A DNA stretch of 47,308 bases, from the NCBI GenBank assembly GCA_023386155.1, contig JAEWKH010000165.1, forward strand, positions 1 through 47,308, read 5' to 3'. The DNA comes from Pseudomonadota bacterium (GTDB taxonomy: Bacteria > Pseudomonadota > Alphaproteobacteria > Rhizobiales > Beijerinckiaceae). A program made the position numbers and the translations under genes. Below are positions 8,584 through 16,896 of the stretch, piece after piece (the stretch's first letter is position 1; every line of letters begins with the position of its first letter). The notes under the pieces were generated by a model that was not told where the DNA came from, searched no databases, and worked only from the letters and a program-made list of their open reading frames with translations.

Positions 8584-8910
8584 ATGGACATCAACGTGAA
8601 TGCCAGCCCGATCACTCAGGTCGCCAACACCACCGCGGTCGGCGGCGTCGGCATCTTCGGCGACGGTGGCGATGCGGTTGCGGCGACGAACCAGAGCGCC
8701 GACAGCACGACCCTCCAGCTGTCGGACGACAACTTCTTCCCGTGGGGTCCGGCCTACGATTTCGGCCAGGACATCAACGTGAACGCCAGCCCGATCACCC
8801 AGGTAGCCACGACGACCGCTGTGGGCGGCGTCGGCATCTTCGGCGACGGGGGCGACGCCCTCGCGTTCACGAACCAGGACGCCGACAGCTTCACCGTTCA
8901 GGGCCTGTAA
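8584..8910 (+). CDS. 108-aa protein made of two near-identical repeats
   Basis: The family is not recognised. Residues 2-31 and 63-92 are nearly the same 30-residue unit, beginning DINVNASPITQV and ending IFGDGGDA, with one substitution (N15 against T76). Each unit is followed by a related [T/S]NQ-x-ADS-x-T segment. The protein has no signal peptide, no Cys and no membrane helix, and is rich in Asn, Gln, Thr, Gly and Asp. The ATG at 8584 has GGAAGG about 8 bases upstream, a convincing ribosome site. Its neighbours are an envelope YkuD protein and an RTX protein, so an extracellular or structural role is possible. The Asn/Gln-rich repeats could form a beta structure, but this is inference. Confidence 0.75.
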   Translation: MDINVNASPITQVANTTAVGGVGIFGDGGDAVAATNQSADSTTLQLSDDNFFPWGPAYDFGQDINVNASPITQVATTTAVGGVGIFGDGGDALAFTNQDADSFTVQGL

Positions 8911-8922
8911 CTCTCGCCCTCC

Positions 8923-8955
8923 GGAGCGCCAAAGGCCGCGAGCCCTTGGCGCTCC
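8923..8955. terminator. Hairpin between convergent genes (bidirectional terminator candidate)
   Basis: GGAGCGCCAA (8923-8932) pairs with TTGGCGCTCC (8946-8955), a 10-bp perfect stem that extends three bases with one mismatch. It lies between the stops of two convergent genes. The T tract is weak on both sides. Confidence 0.55.
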
Positions 8956-8985
8956 TCCCATTCTGCCCGCATGATCGATGCAATC

Positions 8986-9354
8986 TCACGCCTGGGGCGC
9001 GGCCAGGGCCTTTTGCAGTTCCGCAGGATCGACCGCCACCTTCAGGACCGTTCCGCCGAAATCAAGGACCAGAACGGGCCTCTCGCCGCCCTGCTCGACC
9101 CGCGTGCTCAAGGGCTGCACCGGCACGCTCCTGGGATGGTCCGGCCCCGCGCCCGCAGCAAAGGTCCGCGGCGGCTTGCCCTTGTGGGTTCGCACCATTT
9201 CGTTGAGCAGGTCCGTCACGATGGGCGAAGAATCCACCGTGCCGAGAAGAACCTCGTATTCCCGCCCCGTATCGGCGCGAATCCCCAAGGCCACGATGGC
9301 GCCGTCGTCGGAAACCTGGACCCGCCAGGCCGTTGAACCAATCCGCTTGACCAA
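8986..9354 (-). CDS. Conserved-looking hypothetical protein
   Basis: This protein of about 122 aa is not recognised. It has alternating beta-type stretches (AWRVQVSDDGAIVALGI, REYEVLLGT) and ends in a strand-helix, LDFGGTVLKVAVDPAELQKAL, which looks like a genuine folded domain. No signal peptide or membrane helix is seen. There is no N-terminal ATG. A TTG at 9354 is preferred: GGGAAG stands 6 bases upstream and the recognisable domain begins at once (VKRIGSTAW). An alternative TTG at 9411 would add 19 residues rich in Arg, Gly and Pro. It is convergent with the two-repeat gene, with a hairpin between them. Confidence 0.6.
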   Translation of the reverse strand: MVKRIGSTAWRVQVSDDGAIVALGIRADTGREYEVLLGTVDSSPIVTDLLNEMVRTHKGKPPRTFAAGAGPDHPRSVPVQPLSTRVEQGGERPVLVLDFGGTVLKVAVDPAELQKALAAPQA

Positions 9355-9411
9355 AACCCGCTTCCTCCCGCTGCCTTCTCCCCTGTGCGGTCCGGGGCGG
9401 CGCGCTGTCAA

Positions 9412-9834
9412 TCCCGAGGCCCTCGCTTCCCATGTCGGCTTCCTCGAGGTCCCACCGTGGCCGGAGCCGGCGGGGATTCGCTTCCGGCATCAGCGGAAAC
9501 AGGTATTCGCGAAAGAAGCCCGCATATTGACGCTAAATAGACTTATTCTCGCATCATGATTTCACACATTATCGACGCTTACTTGCTTAAGATTTTAAGA
9601 ACTCGATCTCGTTTTTACCCCAACTAACCACAATGGATTATGACGCATACAAATAACACAGGAATTATTTAATAAATTTATGCCGAGAAGATCTATCGTC
9701 ATTCAATATATACTTATCGTGAGGAATGACTGCCAGTCCACGCAAGGTCACATACTGCAACGGGCGTACCACGGAATGCGTAGAGAAAACCTGAGTTCAG
9801 CCTGAGCAAAGTTCCCCATGAACGGGAGGATCGA
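9412..9834. other. AT-rich intergenic region upstream of the RTX gene
   Basis: No gene is supported. From about 9530 to 9740 the base composition is strikingly AT-rich beside the GC-rich surroundings. It contains a short inverted repeat, CTTAA-GATT-TTAAG, at 9586-9599. It probably holds the promoter and regulatory sites of the RTX gene; AT-rich leaders of this kind are often bound by xenogeneic silencers such as MucR/H-NS-like proteins (family knowledge, not shown here). Confidence 0.5.
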
Positions 9835-11547
9835 ATGGCACTCATATTTGGCACCGGACGTCGCGACACTCTGATCGGCACCATCGGCGCCGACCGTATT
9901 TTCGGGAGGGGCGGCAATGACCTCCTGACCGGACTGAGCGGCAATGACCGTCTCGATGGCGGCAACGGCAACGATCGCCTGTTCGGAAACAACGGTCACG
10001 ACCGCCTGCTCGGCCGCAGGGGCAACGACTCGCTCGATGGCGGCAGCGGCAATGACCGCCTGTTCGGCGGAGTCGGCAACGACACCCTCCTGGGCGGCAG
10101 CGGCAACGACACGCTGGATGGCGGCGAGGGCAACGACGTGCTGCGGGGCGGCACCGGCAACGACGTCGCGTTCGGCGGCGAAGGCGACGACAGCTTCACC
10201 TGGAATCCCGGCGACGGCGACGATACCTTCGACGGCGGCACAGGCACCGACACCCTGGTCTTCAACGGCTCGGGCGCCGACGAGCGGATGACGATCACCA
10301 CCCTCGCCGGCGGCGGATTCCTGTTCTTCCGCGATGTCGGCGACATCACCGTCAACACCACCAATGTGGAGCGCGTCGAGGTCAGTGGCGGCGGCGGCAA
10401 CGACACCATCGATGGCTCGGGCCAGACCAACGCCAGTGTCGTGCTGGACATCAGCGGCGGCGCCGGCGACGACAGCCTGGAAGGCGGCGCCGGCAACGAT
10501 ACTCTGGATGGCGGCGACGGCAACGACACGATGCTCGGCAACGCCGGCAACGATTCCGCATCGGGCGGCCTCGGCAACGACAGCTTCCAATGGGATCCCG
10601 GCGACGGCGACGACACCTTCGACGGCGGTGCCGGCACGGACACCCTGATCTTCAACGGCTCGGATGCCGCCGAGCTCATGACCGTCACCACGCAGGCCAG
10701 CGGCGGCTTCCAGTTCTTCCGGAATGTCGGCGACATCACGGTGGACACGACCAATGTGGAGCGGGTCGATGTCAGTGGCGGCGGCGGCAACGACACCATC
10801 GACGGCTCGGGCCAGACGGACACCGCCGTTGCGTTGAATATCAGCGGTGGCGCGGGGGATGACAGCCTGACGGGTGGCGCCGGCAATGATGCCATCATCG
10901 GCAACACCGGCAACGATACTGCGAATGGCGGAGCCGGCAATGACAGCTTCACCTGGAATCCCGGCGATGGGAATGACACCTTCGACGGTGGCACCGGCAC
11001 CGATACGCTGATCTTCAACGGATCGGACGCGAACGAGGTCATGACGATCGCCGACGCCACCGGCGGCGGATTTCAATTCACGCGCGATGTCGGAAACATC
11101 ACTGTCGACACCACCAACGTGGAGCGCGTCGATGTCGATGGCCTGGGCGGCAACGACTCCATCGACGGATCGGGCCTGACGGATATCGCCGTAGCGCTGG
11201 AGATCAACGGCGGGGCCGGGAACGACACCCTGACCGGCGGTGCGGGAAATGATGCCCTACTCGGCGATGCCGATAACGACACTTTGGATGGCGGCGCCGG
11301 AAACGACACGCTGACGGGCGGTCTGGGTGCCGACACATTCGTCTTCGGTGGCGCGACTGCGAACGGTGTGACGGAGACGGACCTCATCATCGATTATAGC
11401 TCAACCGAGTTGGACGTAATCGACGCAGACGTGCTCAGCAGCGCGGTCGTCAACGGCAATCTCCAGCTGACCCTTGCCGGCGGCGACAACGATATCGTGG
11501 TGCTTCAAGGCATCACCGACATCAACAACGTGACGTTCGTCCTCTGA
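9835..11547 (+). CDS. RTX (hemolysin-type) calcium-binding repeat protein
   Basis: This 570-aa protein carries about 26 nonapeptide RTX repeats (GGxGxDxUx), which fold into a Ca2+-binding beta roll after export. The first twelve are contiguous (about residues 17-125); later blocks of four or five alternate with three long spacer repeats that begin W-[N/D]-PGDG at nt 10201, 10591 and 10954. The C-terminus (GADTFVFGG, then a strand-rich end finishing NNVTFVL) resembles the uncleaved C-terminal secretion signal of type I secretion substrates. No enzymatic domain is seen, so it may be a surface or biofilm protein. The ATG has GGGAGG 6 bases upstream. No type I ABC exporter or membrane-fusion gene lies nearby. 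Long antisense frames here are artefacts of the repeats. Confidence 0.92.
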   Translation: MALIFGTGRRDTLIGTIGADRIFGRGGNDLLTGLSGNDRLDGGNGNDRLFGNNGHDRLLGRRGNDSLDGGSGNDRLFGGVGNDTLLGGSGNDTLDGGEGNDVLRGGTGNDVAFGGEGDDSFTWNPGDGDDTFDGGTGTDTLVFNGSGADERMTITTLAGGGFLFFRDVGDITVNTTNVERVEVSGGGGNDTIDGSGQTNASVVLDISGGAGDDSLEGGAGNDTLDGGDGNDTMLGNAGNDSASGGLGNDSFQWDPGDGDDTFDGGAGTDTLIFNGSDAAELMTVTTQASGGFQFFRNVGDITVDTTNVERVDVSGGGGNDTIDGSGQTDTAVALNISGGAGDDSLTGGAGNDAIIGNTGNDTANGGAGNDSFTWNPGDGNDTFDGGTGTDTLIFNGSDANEVMTIADATGGGFQFTRDVGNITVDTTNVERVDVDGLGGNDSIDGSGLTDIAVALEINGGAGNDTLTGGAGNDALLGDADNDTLDGGAGNDTLTGGLGADTFVFGGATANGVTETDLIIDYSSTELDVIDADVLSSAVVNGNLQLTLAGGDNDIVVLQGITDINNVTFVL

Positions 11548-11571
11548 CGTCCACGCTTCGCATGAGACAGA

Positions 11572-11600
11572 GCCGCCGCCGGGCATTCCGGCGGCGGCTT
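11572..11600 (+). terminator. Strong GC hairpin after the RTX gene
   Basis: GCCGCCGCCGG (11572-11582) and CCGGCGGCGGC (11588-11598) form a perfect 11-bp stem with a 5-base loop, 25 bp past the stop. Only two T residues follow, so intrinsic termination is plausible but not certain. Confidence 0.6.
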
Positions 11601-11735
11601 CGGCCGGCGCGACAATACGCGTCGTTCGACGCCGGGTCTTTGTGATAGTATGACAGTCGGACCTGGGACCACCCGGGCCGGCCGAAATCACAACGGAACG
11701 AAGCCGGGACGAACCCGGCTGAACAGGGGCATGTC

Positions 11736-12002
11736 ATGGAAACCACGGTTCTCGGCGTGTTGCGGAAGGCCTGCGAGCTTGTCGGCAGCGGGCAGTCGCT
11801 CGGGATCATCGAAGCGATCAGCTCTCTTAGGGAAGAGGCGAGCGGCCGGACACGGGACCTTGCCTATTACGCCGTTCTCGAAACCGCGATGGCAAGCCGT
11901 GGCGCCGCCTCCCTGGCGATGCTCGCCGACAGCGGCGAGACGGAATCCGCGATCGAGCTCCTCCAGTCGACCATCCGGCGCCTCATGTCCGCGCTTCACT
12001 GA
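11736..12002 (+). CDS. Small hypothetical helical protein
   Basis: This 88-aa protein is not recognised. It is predicted helical and soluble, with leucine/alanine-rich stretches (VLGVLRKACELV, ESAIELLQSTIRRLMSALH), one Cys and no signal peptide. The ATG at 11736 has AGGGGC ending 5 bases upstream. A short perfect hairpin (AGCCGGG/CCCGGCT, 11702-11720) precedes the ribosome site. It stands alone between the RTX gene and a convergent membrane-protein gene. Confidence 0.5.
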   Translation: METTVLGVLRKACELVGSGQSLGIIEAISSLREEASGRTRDLAYYAVLETAMASRGAASLAMLADSGETESAIELLQSTIRRLMSALH

Positions 12003-12038
12003 AGCGTCTTCCGGCCCGGGCCCACGATGGGACGGGCC

Positions 12039-12578
12039 TCAGCAGGAGATCTGCGCTCCCGTCATGTGAACAGGCGTGATGGGCCTGACGTCGCGCCCGC
12101 TGACGGCACAGGTCAGGCGTGCTTCGGACCGGCACTGGGGCCCCTTGGGCGGGCCGACGCGCGGGCCGACGGCGAATTGAATTGTCACTTCTCCAGGAGC
12201 CGTTTCGAGGAAGCCCTCGACGGAGGACAGCCAGGTCTGGCCGACAAGATCCTCCGTGGCGCGCGCCTCGTTCAGGGCCTGCTCGACGCAAGCCGCCGCC
12301 GCATCCCTCGGAAGCAGGGGCTCGACCACGGCGGGCGGCGCGATGGCCGCTGTCGTCTCCACATCCGGCGCTTCCTTCATCGCAGGCGCATCGGGCTCCG
12401 AGGCTTGCGGGCCGCCGCGAAATCCGTTGACGGTCGCGAGCGCCAGGACGGCGAAGACACCGATCTGAATCGGGATGCGCTTGACCTTGCTCAGCAGCGG
12501 AGCCCGGCTGAAGAGCACGTGCCCGTACAGGTGGAGGAAGACGGCAACGAGAGTGAGGAGAATGAGGAAACGCAGCAT
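12039..12578 (-). CDS. Hypothetical inner-membrane-anchored protein
   Basis: This 179-aa protein is not recognised. The first 20 residues form a hydrophobic helix (LRFLILLTLVAVFLHLYG), and a second hydrophobic stretch at about 38-53 (IQIGVFAVLALATVNGF) is followed by a Pro/Ala-rich linker. The C-terminal domain (about 90-179) contains four Cys (AACVEQAL, PQCRSEARLTCAV and the terminal QISC), which suggests periplasmic disulfides. The clear membrane topology and spaced Cys pattern support a real gene. Confidence 0.65.
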   Translation of the reverse strand: MLRFLILLTLVAVFLHLYGHVLFSRAPLLSKVKRIPIQIGVFAVLALATVNGFRGGPQASEPDAPAMKEAPDVETTAAIAPPAVVEPLLPRDAAAACVEQALNEARATEDLVGQTWLSSVEGFLETAPGEVTIQFAVGPRVGPPKGPQCRSEARLTCAVSGRDVRPITPVHMTGAQISC

Positions 12579-12715
12579 AATGGAACGTGCCCGCGCGATA
12601 TCGTGCGTAAGGAATGTCTTGTCCTGGGAACGTCCCTAACCTAGCGCAGGATCCCCGTCATCGCATGCGGCACGTCCCGTTTCTCGTCGTTATGGTTAGC
12701 AATGTCTTAAAGCTG

Positions 12716-12834
12716 CTAAAGCATCGGACCCAAAAAGTGGACCCACTTTTGGGATTGGATCCGATGCTCCGCTCTATGAAGAGCGCATCGTTGATTGCAA
12801 AAAACCGGGTCCACTTTTTCGCACGATGCGCTAG
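12716..12834. repeat. Composite palindromic repeat (type 2 + type 1), right flank of pepT
   Basis: A type 2 unit (12718-12769: AAGCATCGGACCC to GGATCCGATGCTCC) followed by a type 1 unit (12780-12833: GAGCGCATCGTT to CACGATGCGCTAG). The whole 119-bp segment is the near-perfect reverse complement of 14119-14236 on the other side of pepT. It lies 12 bp beyond the pepT stop and could act as its terminator. Confidence 0.9.
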
Positions 12835-12846
12835 AGAAAGAGCGCG

Positions 12847-14082
<1,236 letters not shown>

Positions 14083-14118
14083 GGCTGGGGATCCATTGCG
14101 AGGAGGTTCAGCGGAGTT

Positions 14119-14236
14119 CTAGCGCATCGTGCGAAAAAGTGGATCCGGTTTTTCGCACTCAACGATGCGCTCTCTATAGAGCGGAGCATCGGATCCGATC
14201 CCAAAAGTGGGTCCACTTTTGGGTCCGATGCTCTAG
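14119..14236. repeat. Composite palindromic repeat (type 1 + type 2), left flank of pepT
   Basis: Type 1 unit 14119-14172 (CTAGCGCATCGTGCGAAAAA to CTCAACGATGCGCT) and type 2 unit 14185-14232 (AGCATCGGATCC to GGGTCCGATGCT), joined by CTCTATAGAG. Both units are themselves palindromic. It is inverted relative to 12716-12834 and starts 36 bp upstream of the pepT start codon. Confidence 0.9.
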
Positions 14237-14446
14237 CCGGGCGAAGCCGTTCCGTGAATGGGCTGCGGGCAAAATCTCTCGGGCCGAGGTCCGCCCCAAA
14301 CTGTCAAGGGATTGTCCCCGGCGGTCAAGCATGCAGCCTCAACCCGACTAGAGTGCGAGCTGGCTCAGACGTGGAGCCTGCGGGGTGCCGCCGTGATGCG
14401 GATCGGGCCGGATCCACGACGGGCCGACAACCGGAGGGGCCCAGCC

Positions 14447-15580
14447 ATGACGGACAAGCCGTATCCCGATCTGCGCCCGATGGCCGAGGGATCCCTGCTC
14501 AGGCCTTCGCTGCTCTGGCTCGTGGTTTTCGCGCCGGCCGCCATACTCCTCGAACGGACCGGCAGCGCTCCAGCGGGCGTGATCTTCTTCTGCGCCGCCT
14601 TGGCCATCGTTCCGTTCGCGAAGCTCATCGTCCAGGGAACCGAGCAGGTCGCCGCCCATACCGGCGCCACCATCGGGGGCCTGCTCAATGCCACCTTCGG
14701 CAACCTCCCGGAACTGATCATCGCCATGGCCGCCCTGCGGGCCGGTCTGCTCGAGATGGTGCGAGCCTCCCTCGTCGGGGCGCTGCTCGCGAACCTGCTT
14801 GTGGCGCTGGGCGCCTCCTTCCTGCTGGGTGGCCTACGCCACCACAGCCAGGAGTACAATCCAGCCGCCGTGCGGGCCTACTCGACGACAATGGTTCTGG
14901 CCTGGATCAGCCTGGCGCTGCCGAGCGCGTTCCACCGCGCCCTCGAATCGGAACCTCACCTGGGCGCGCACGCCACCTTGGATCTTGTCGTGGCCGTCGT
15001 TCTGCTGGGCCTCTATGGCTTGTTCCTGCTCTACTCCCTGAGAACCCACCCGGAGATCTTCACCGAGCTGAAGACGCCGGGACCGGCCGCAGCGCCCGAG
15101 GAGCATGCCAGCCTGCCATGGGGCATCGCCACGCTGGTGGTCGCCTCTCTCGGCGCTGCTTGGATGAGCGAGGTCCTCGTCGGTGCGGCCGAACAGGCAG
15201 GTCACTCGCTCGGCATGTCGCAAATGTTCATGGGCGTGATCGTGCTGGCCCTCGTCGGTGGCGCGGCGGAGTCCGGATCGGCCATTGCCATGGGCCGGGC
15301 GAACCGTCCGGACCTCAGCATAGGCATCGCCCTGGGAAGCTGCGTGCAGATCGCGCTGTTCGTCGCGCCGATCCTCGTTCTGGTTGCGCCGGTCATGGGT
15401 CAGCCGCAGTTCCGTCTGGTCTTCTCCCAGGCCGAGATGTGGATGCTGTTCGGGGCAGTGCTGCTCGGAGCGACCGTGACGACCACCGGCCAGGCCAACT
15501 GGTTCAAGGGAGCCCAGCTGCTGGCCCTCTACGTCATCATCGCGACCGTCCTCTACCTGATCCCGGTTTCCGCCCCGTAG
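14447..15580 (+). CDS. Ca2+/H+ antiporter (CaCA/CAX family)
   Basis: This 377-aa inner-membrane protein has about eleven hydrophobic helices and the two inverted alpha repeats of cation/Ca2+ exchangers. Alpha-1 holds GGLLNATFGNLPELI (usually NATFGNATELI). Alpha-2 holds VGGAAESGSAIAMG followed by DLSIGIALGSCVQIALFV. The conserved acidic residues of both repeats (Glu in LPELI and AAESG) are present, consistent with Ca2+ export driven by protons. The start at 14447 has GGAGGGG about 8 bases upstream; the open frame further upstream crosses repeat DNA. It is followed 10 bp later by a K+ channel gene, which suggests an ion-homeostasis pair. Confidence 0.9.
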   Translation: MTDKPYPDLRPMAEGSLLRPSLLWLVVFAPAAILLERTGSAPAGVIFFCAALAIVPFAKLIVQGTEQVAAHTGATIGGLLNATFGNLPELIIAMAALRAGLLEMVRASLVGALLANLLVALGASFLLGGLRHHSQEYNPAAVRAYSTTMVLAWISLALPSAFHRALESEPHLGAHATLDLVVAVVLLGLYGLFLLYSLRTHPEIFTELKTPGPAAAPEEHASLPWGIATLVVASLGAAWMSEVLVGAAEQAGHSLGMSQMFMGVIVLALVGGAAESGSAIAMGRANRPDLSIGIALGSCVQIALFVAPILVLVAPVMGQPQFRLVFSQAEMWMLFGAVLLGATVTTTGQANWFKGAQLLALYVIIATVLYLIPVSAP

Positions 15581-15590
15581 AGGATCGGCC

Positions 15591-16025
15591 ATGCTGCGAC
15601 AGCTTCTCGTGGGCGGGACCATCAGCCTGGGCAACATTGCCATCCATGCCGCCGTCATGATGGCCGTCGTCACCACCGCCCGCCTCGCCTTGAAGTGGGG
15701 ACGGCACCGGGTCCGGATGTGGCTCGCAACCGTCATGGTTGCGACGGTCGGCATCCTGATGATCGCCCATGCCGCAGAGGTCATGGTGTGGTCGCTCGCT
15801 TACGGGATCCTGGGCGTGGTTCCTCCTGGTGCCGATGTGCAGTACTTCGCGTTCGTCAATTACACGACGCTTGGCTACGGCGATCTCGTGCCTGTCGAGC
15901 GCTGGAAACTGCTTGGGCCGATAACCGCCATGAATGGCGTGCTGCTGTTCGGCTGGTCGACGGCGGTGATCTTCGAGGTGCTGAGGCAGGCCATGCACAA
16001 CCTCGATGGGAGGAACGATCCCTGA
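15591..16025 (+). CDS. Two-TM potassium channel (ion channel family 2)
   Basis: This 144-aa membrane protein has an N-terminal helix, two further helices and a pore loop with the K+ selectivity filter TTLGYGD (about residues 91-97). A hydrophobic helix LLGPITAMNGVLLFGWSTAV follows the filter. There is no RCK or cyclic-nucleotide domain, so it is a minimal pore that presumably forms a tetramer. The ATG has GAGG 7 bases upstream and is only 10 bp from the antiporter stop, so both are likely on one transcript. Confidence 0.88.
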   Translation: MLRQLLVGGTISLGNIAIHAAVMMAVVTTARLALKWGRHRVRMWLATVMVATVGILMIAHAAEVMVWSLAYGILGVVPPGADVQYFAFVNYTTLGYGDLVPVERWKLLGPITAMNGVLLFGWSTAVIFEVLRQAMHNLDGRNDP

Positions 16026-16069
16026 GCCCGGCGTGATCGCCGTCGACAGGGACAGCTGCTCCGATGCGC

Positions 16070-16160
16070 CAGCACATCGTGCGAAAAATGGATCAGGTTC
16101 GCCGTCAAAAGTGCGGAGCAAAAGGAAGTGATCTGATTCCACGCCAGTGAAAGCAGATCT
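16070..16160. repeat. Dispersed repeat, type 1 fragment + type 3 module
   Basis: Begins CAGCACATCGTGCGAAAAA, then GGATCAGGTTCGCCGTCAAAA and a segment ending in TGATTCCACGCCAGTG. The last part recurs at 24690-24755. It separates the convergent K+ channel and ykoC genes. Confidence 0.7.
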
Positions 16161-16896
16161 AGATCACGACCGCCGCCACGCCGCACAGCCCCAGCATCCC
16201 CAGCGCCACCACGACGAAAACCCCGTCGCGCCCGTGAAACGCCGGCGCGTTCATGATCGTGCGCGGAGCATGGGGAGCGAGGCCCCTCGCCTCCATGGCG
16301 ATCGCCGTGCGGCCCGCGCGGCGGATGGCGAAGGCGAGCAGCGGGATCACGAGGCTCATGAGCTCGAAGGGGCCCGGTATGCGCCGCGGGCGGCGGCCGG
16401 ATTTCATGGCGCGGGCGAGGCGCATCTGCTGCGCCTCGCCGGCCAGATCGGGCACGAGCTGCATGGCCGCGAACAGCGAATAGCCGACCCGCGGAGGCAG
16501 CTTCGCATGCCGCATCAGGGCGCGCACGAAGAGCCCGGGATCGGTGGTGAGCGCAAAGAACAGGGAGATCGTCCCGCAGGCGAGCGCGCGCAGGAACAGG
16601 GTGATGCCGGCCGAGAATGCCGGCGAGGCGAGAAGGGATTCGCCCGCCATGCGCAGCGCGAAGTCGCTCTCCTGGCGAAACAGCAGGCTGGTGGTGAGGA
16701 AGCCGAACCCGAACAGGGCGAAGGGCACCATCAGGGCGAGCAGGACAAGCGGCGACGTGCGGTTGAGGGCCACCAGGGCGAGCGCGGGCAGGAGGATCGC
16801 GGCGAGCTGGAAGCGCGGATCGAAGATCAGCACGGCGGCGACGAGCCAGATGCAGCAGACAATGAGTTTCGACAGCGGATTGAGGGATGTCAGCAT
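16159..16896 (-). CDS. ykoC: ECF transporter T component (YkoC-like)
   Basis: This 245-aa membrane protein is the energy-coupling transmembrane subunit of an ECF transporter (CbiQ/EcfT family). It has about five hydrophobic helices, and its cytosolic part carries the coupling motifs LARAMKSGRR and IAMEARGLAP, the Ala-Arg-Gly motifs that contact the ATPases. The ATG at 16896 overlaps the end of the ATPase gene by 7 bp, so translation is coupled. The protein should work with the ATPase, the S component and the thiamine/HMP-binding protein encoded upstream in the same operon. A longer frame that continues upstream is only the ATPase gene read out of frame. Confidence 0.9.
   Translation of the reverse strand: MLTSLNPLSKLIVCCIWLVAAVLIFDPRFQLAAILLPALALVALNRTSPLVLLALMVPFALFGFGFLTTSLLFRQESDFALRMAGESLLASPAFSAGITLFLRALACGTISLFFALTTDPGLFVRALMRHAKLPPRVGYSLFAAMQLVPDLAGEAQQMRLARAMKSGRRPRRIPGPFELMSLVIPLLAFAIRRAGRTAIAMEARGLAPHAPRTIMNAPAFHGRDGVFVVVALGMLGLCGVAAVVI

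Noticed and set aside
8584..8910. Two-unit repeat as a CRISPR-like array
   Set aside because: The repeats are coding, in frame and only two in number; the spacing fits protein repeats.
9748..11076. Long minus-strand open frames opposite the RTX gene (442 and 354 residues)
   Set aside because: They mirror the GGxGxD repeats in reverse, giving Val/Ala- or Ser/Pro-rich low-complexity strings with no domain; the plus-strand RTX protein explains the locus.
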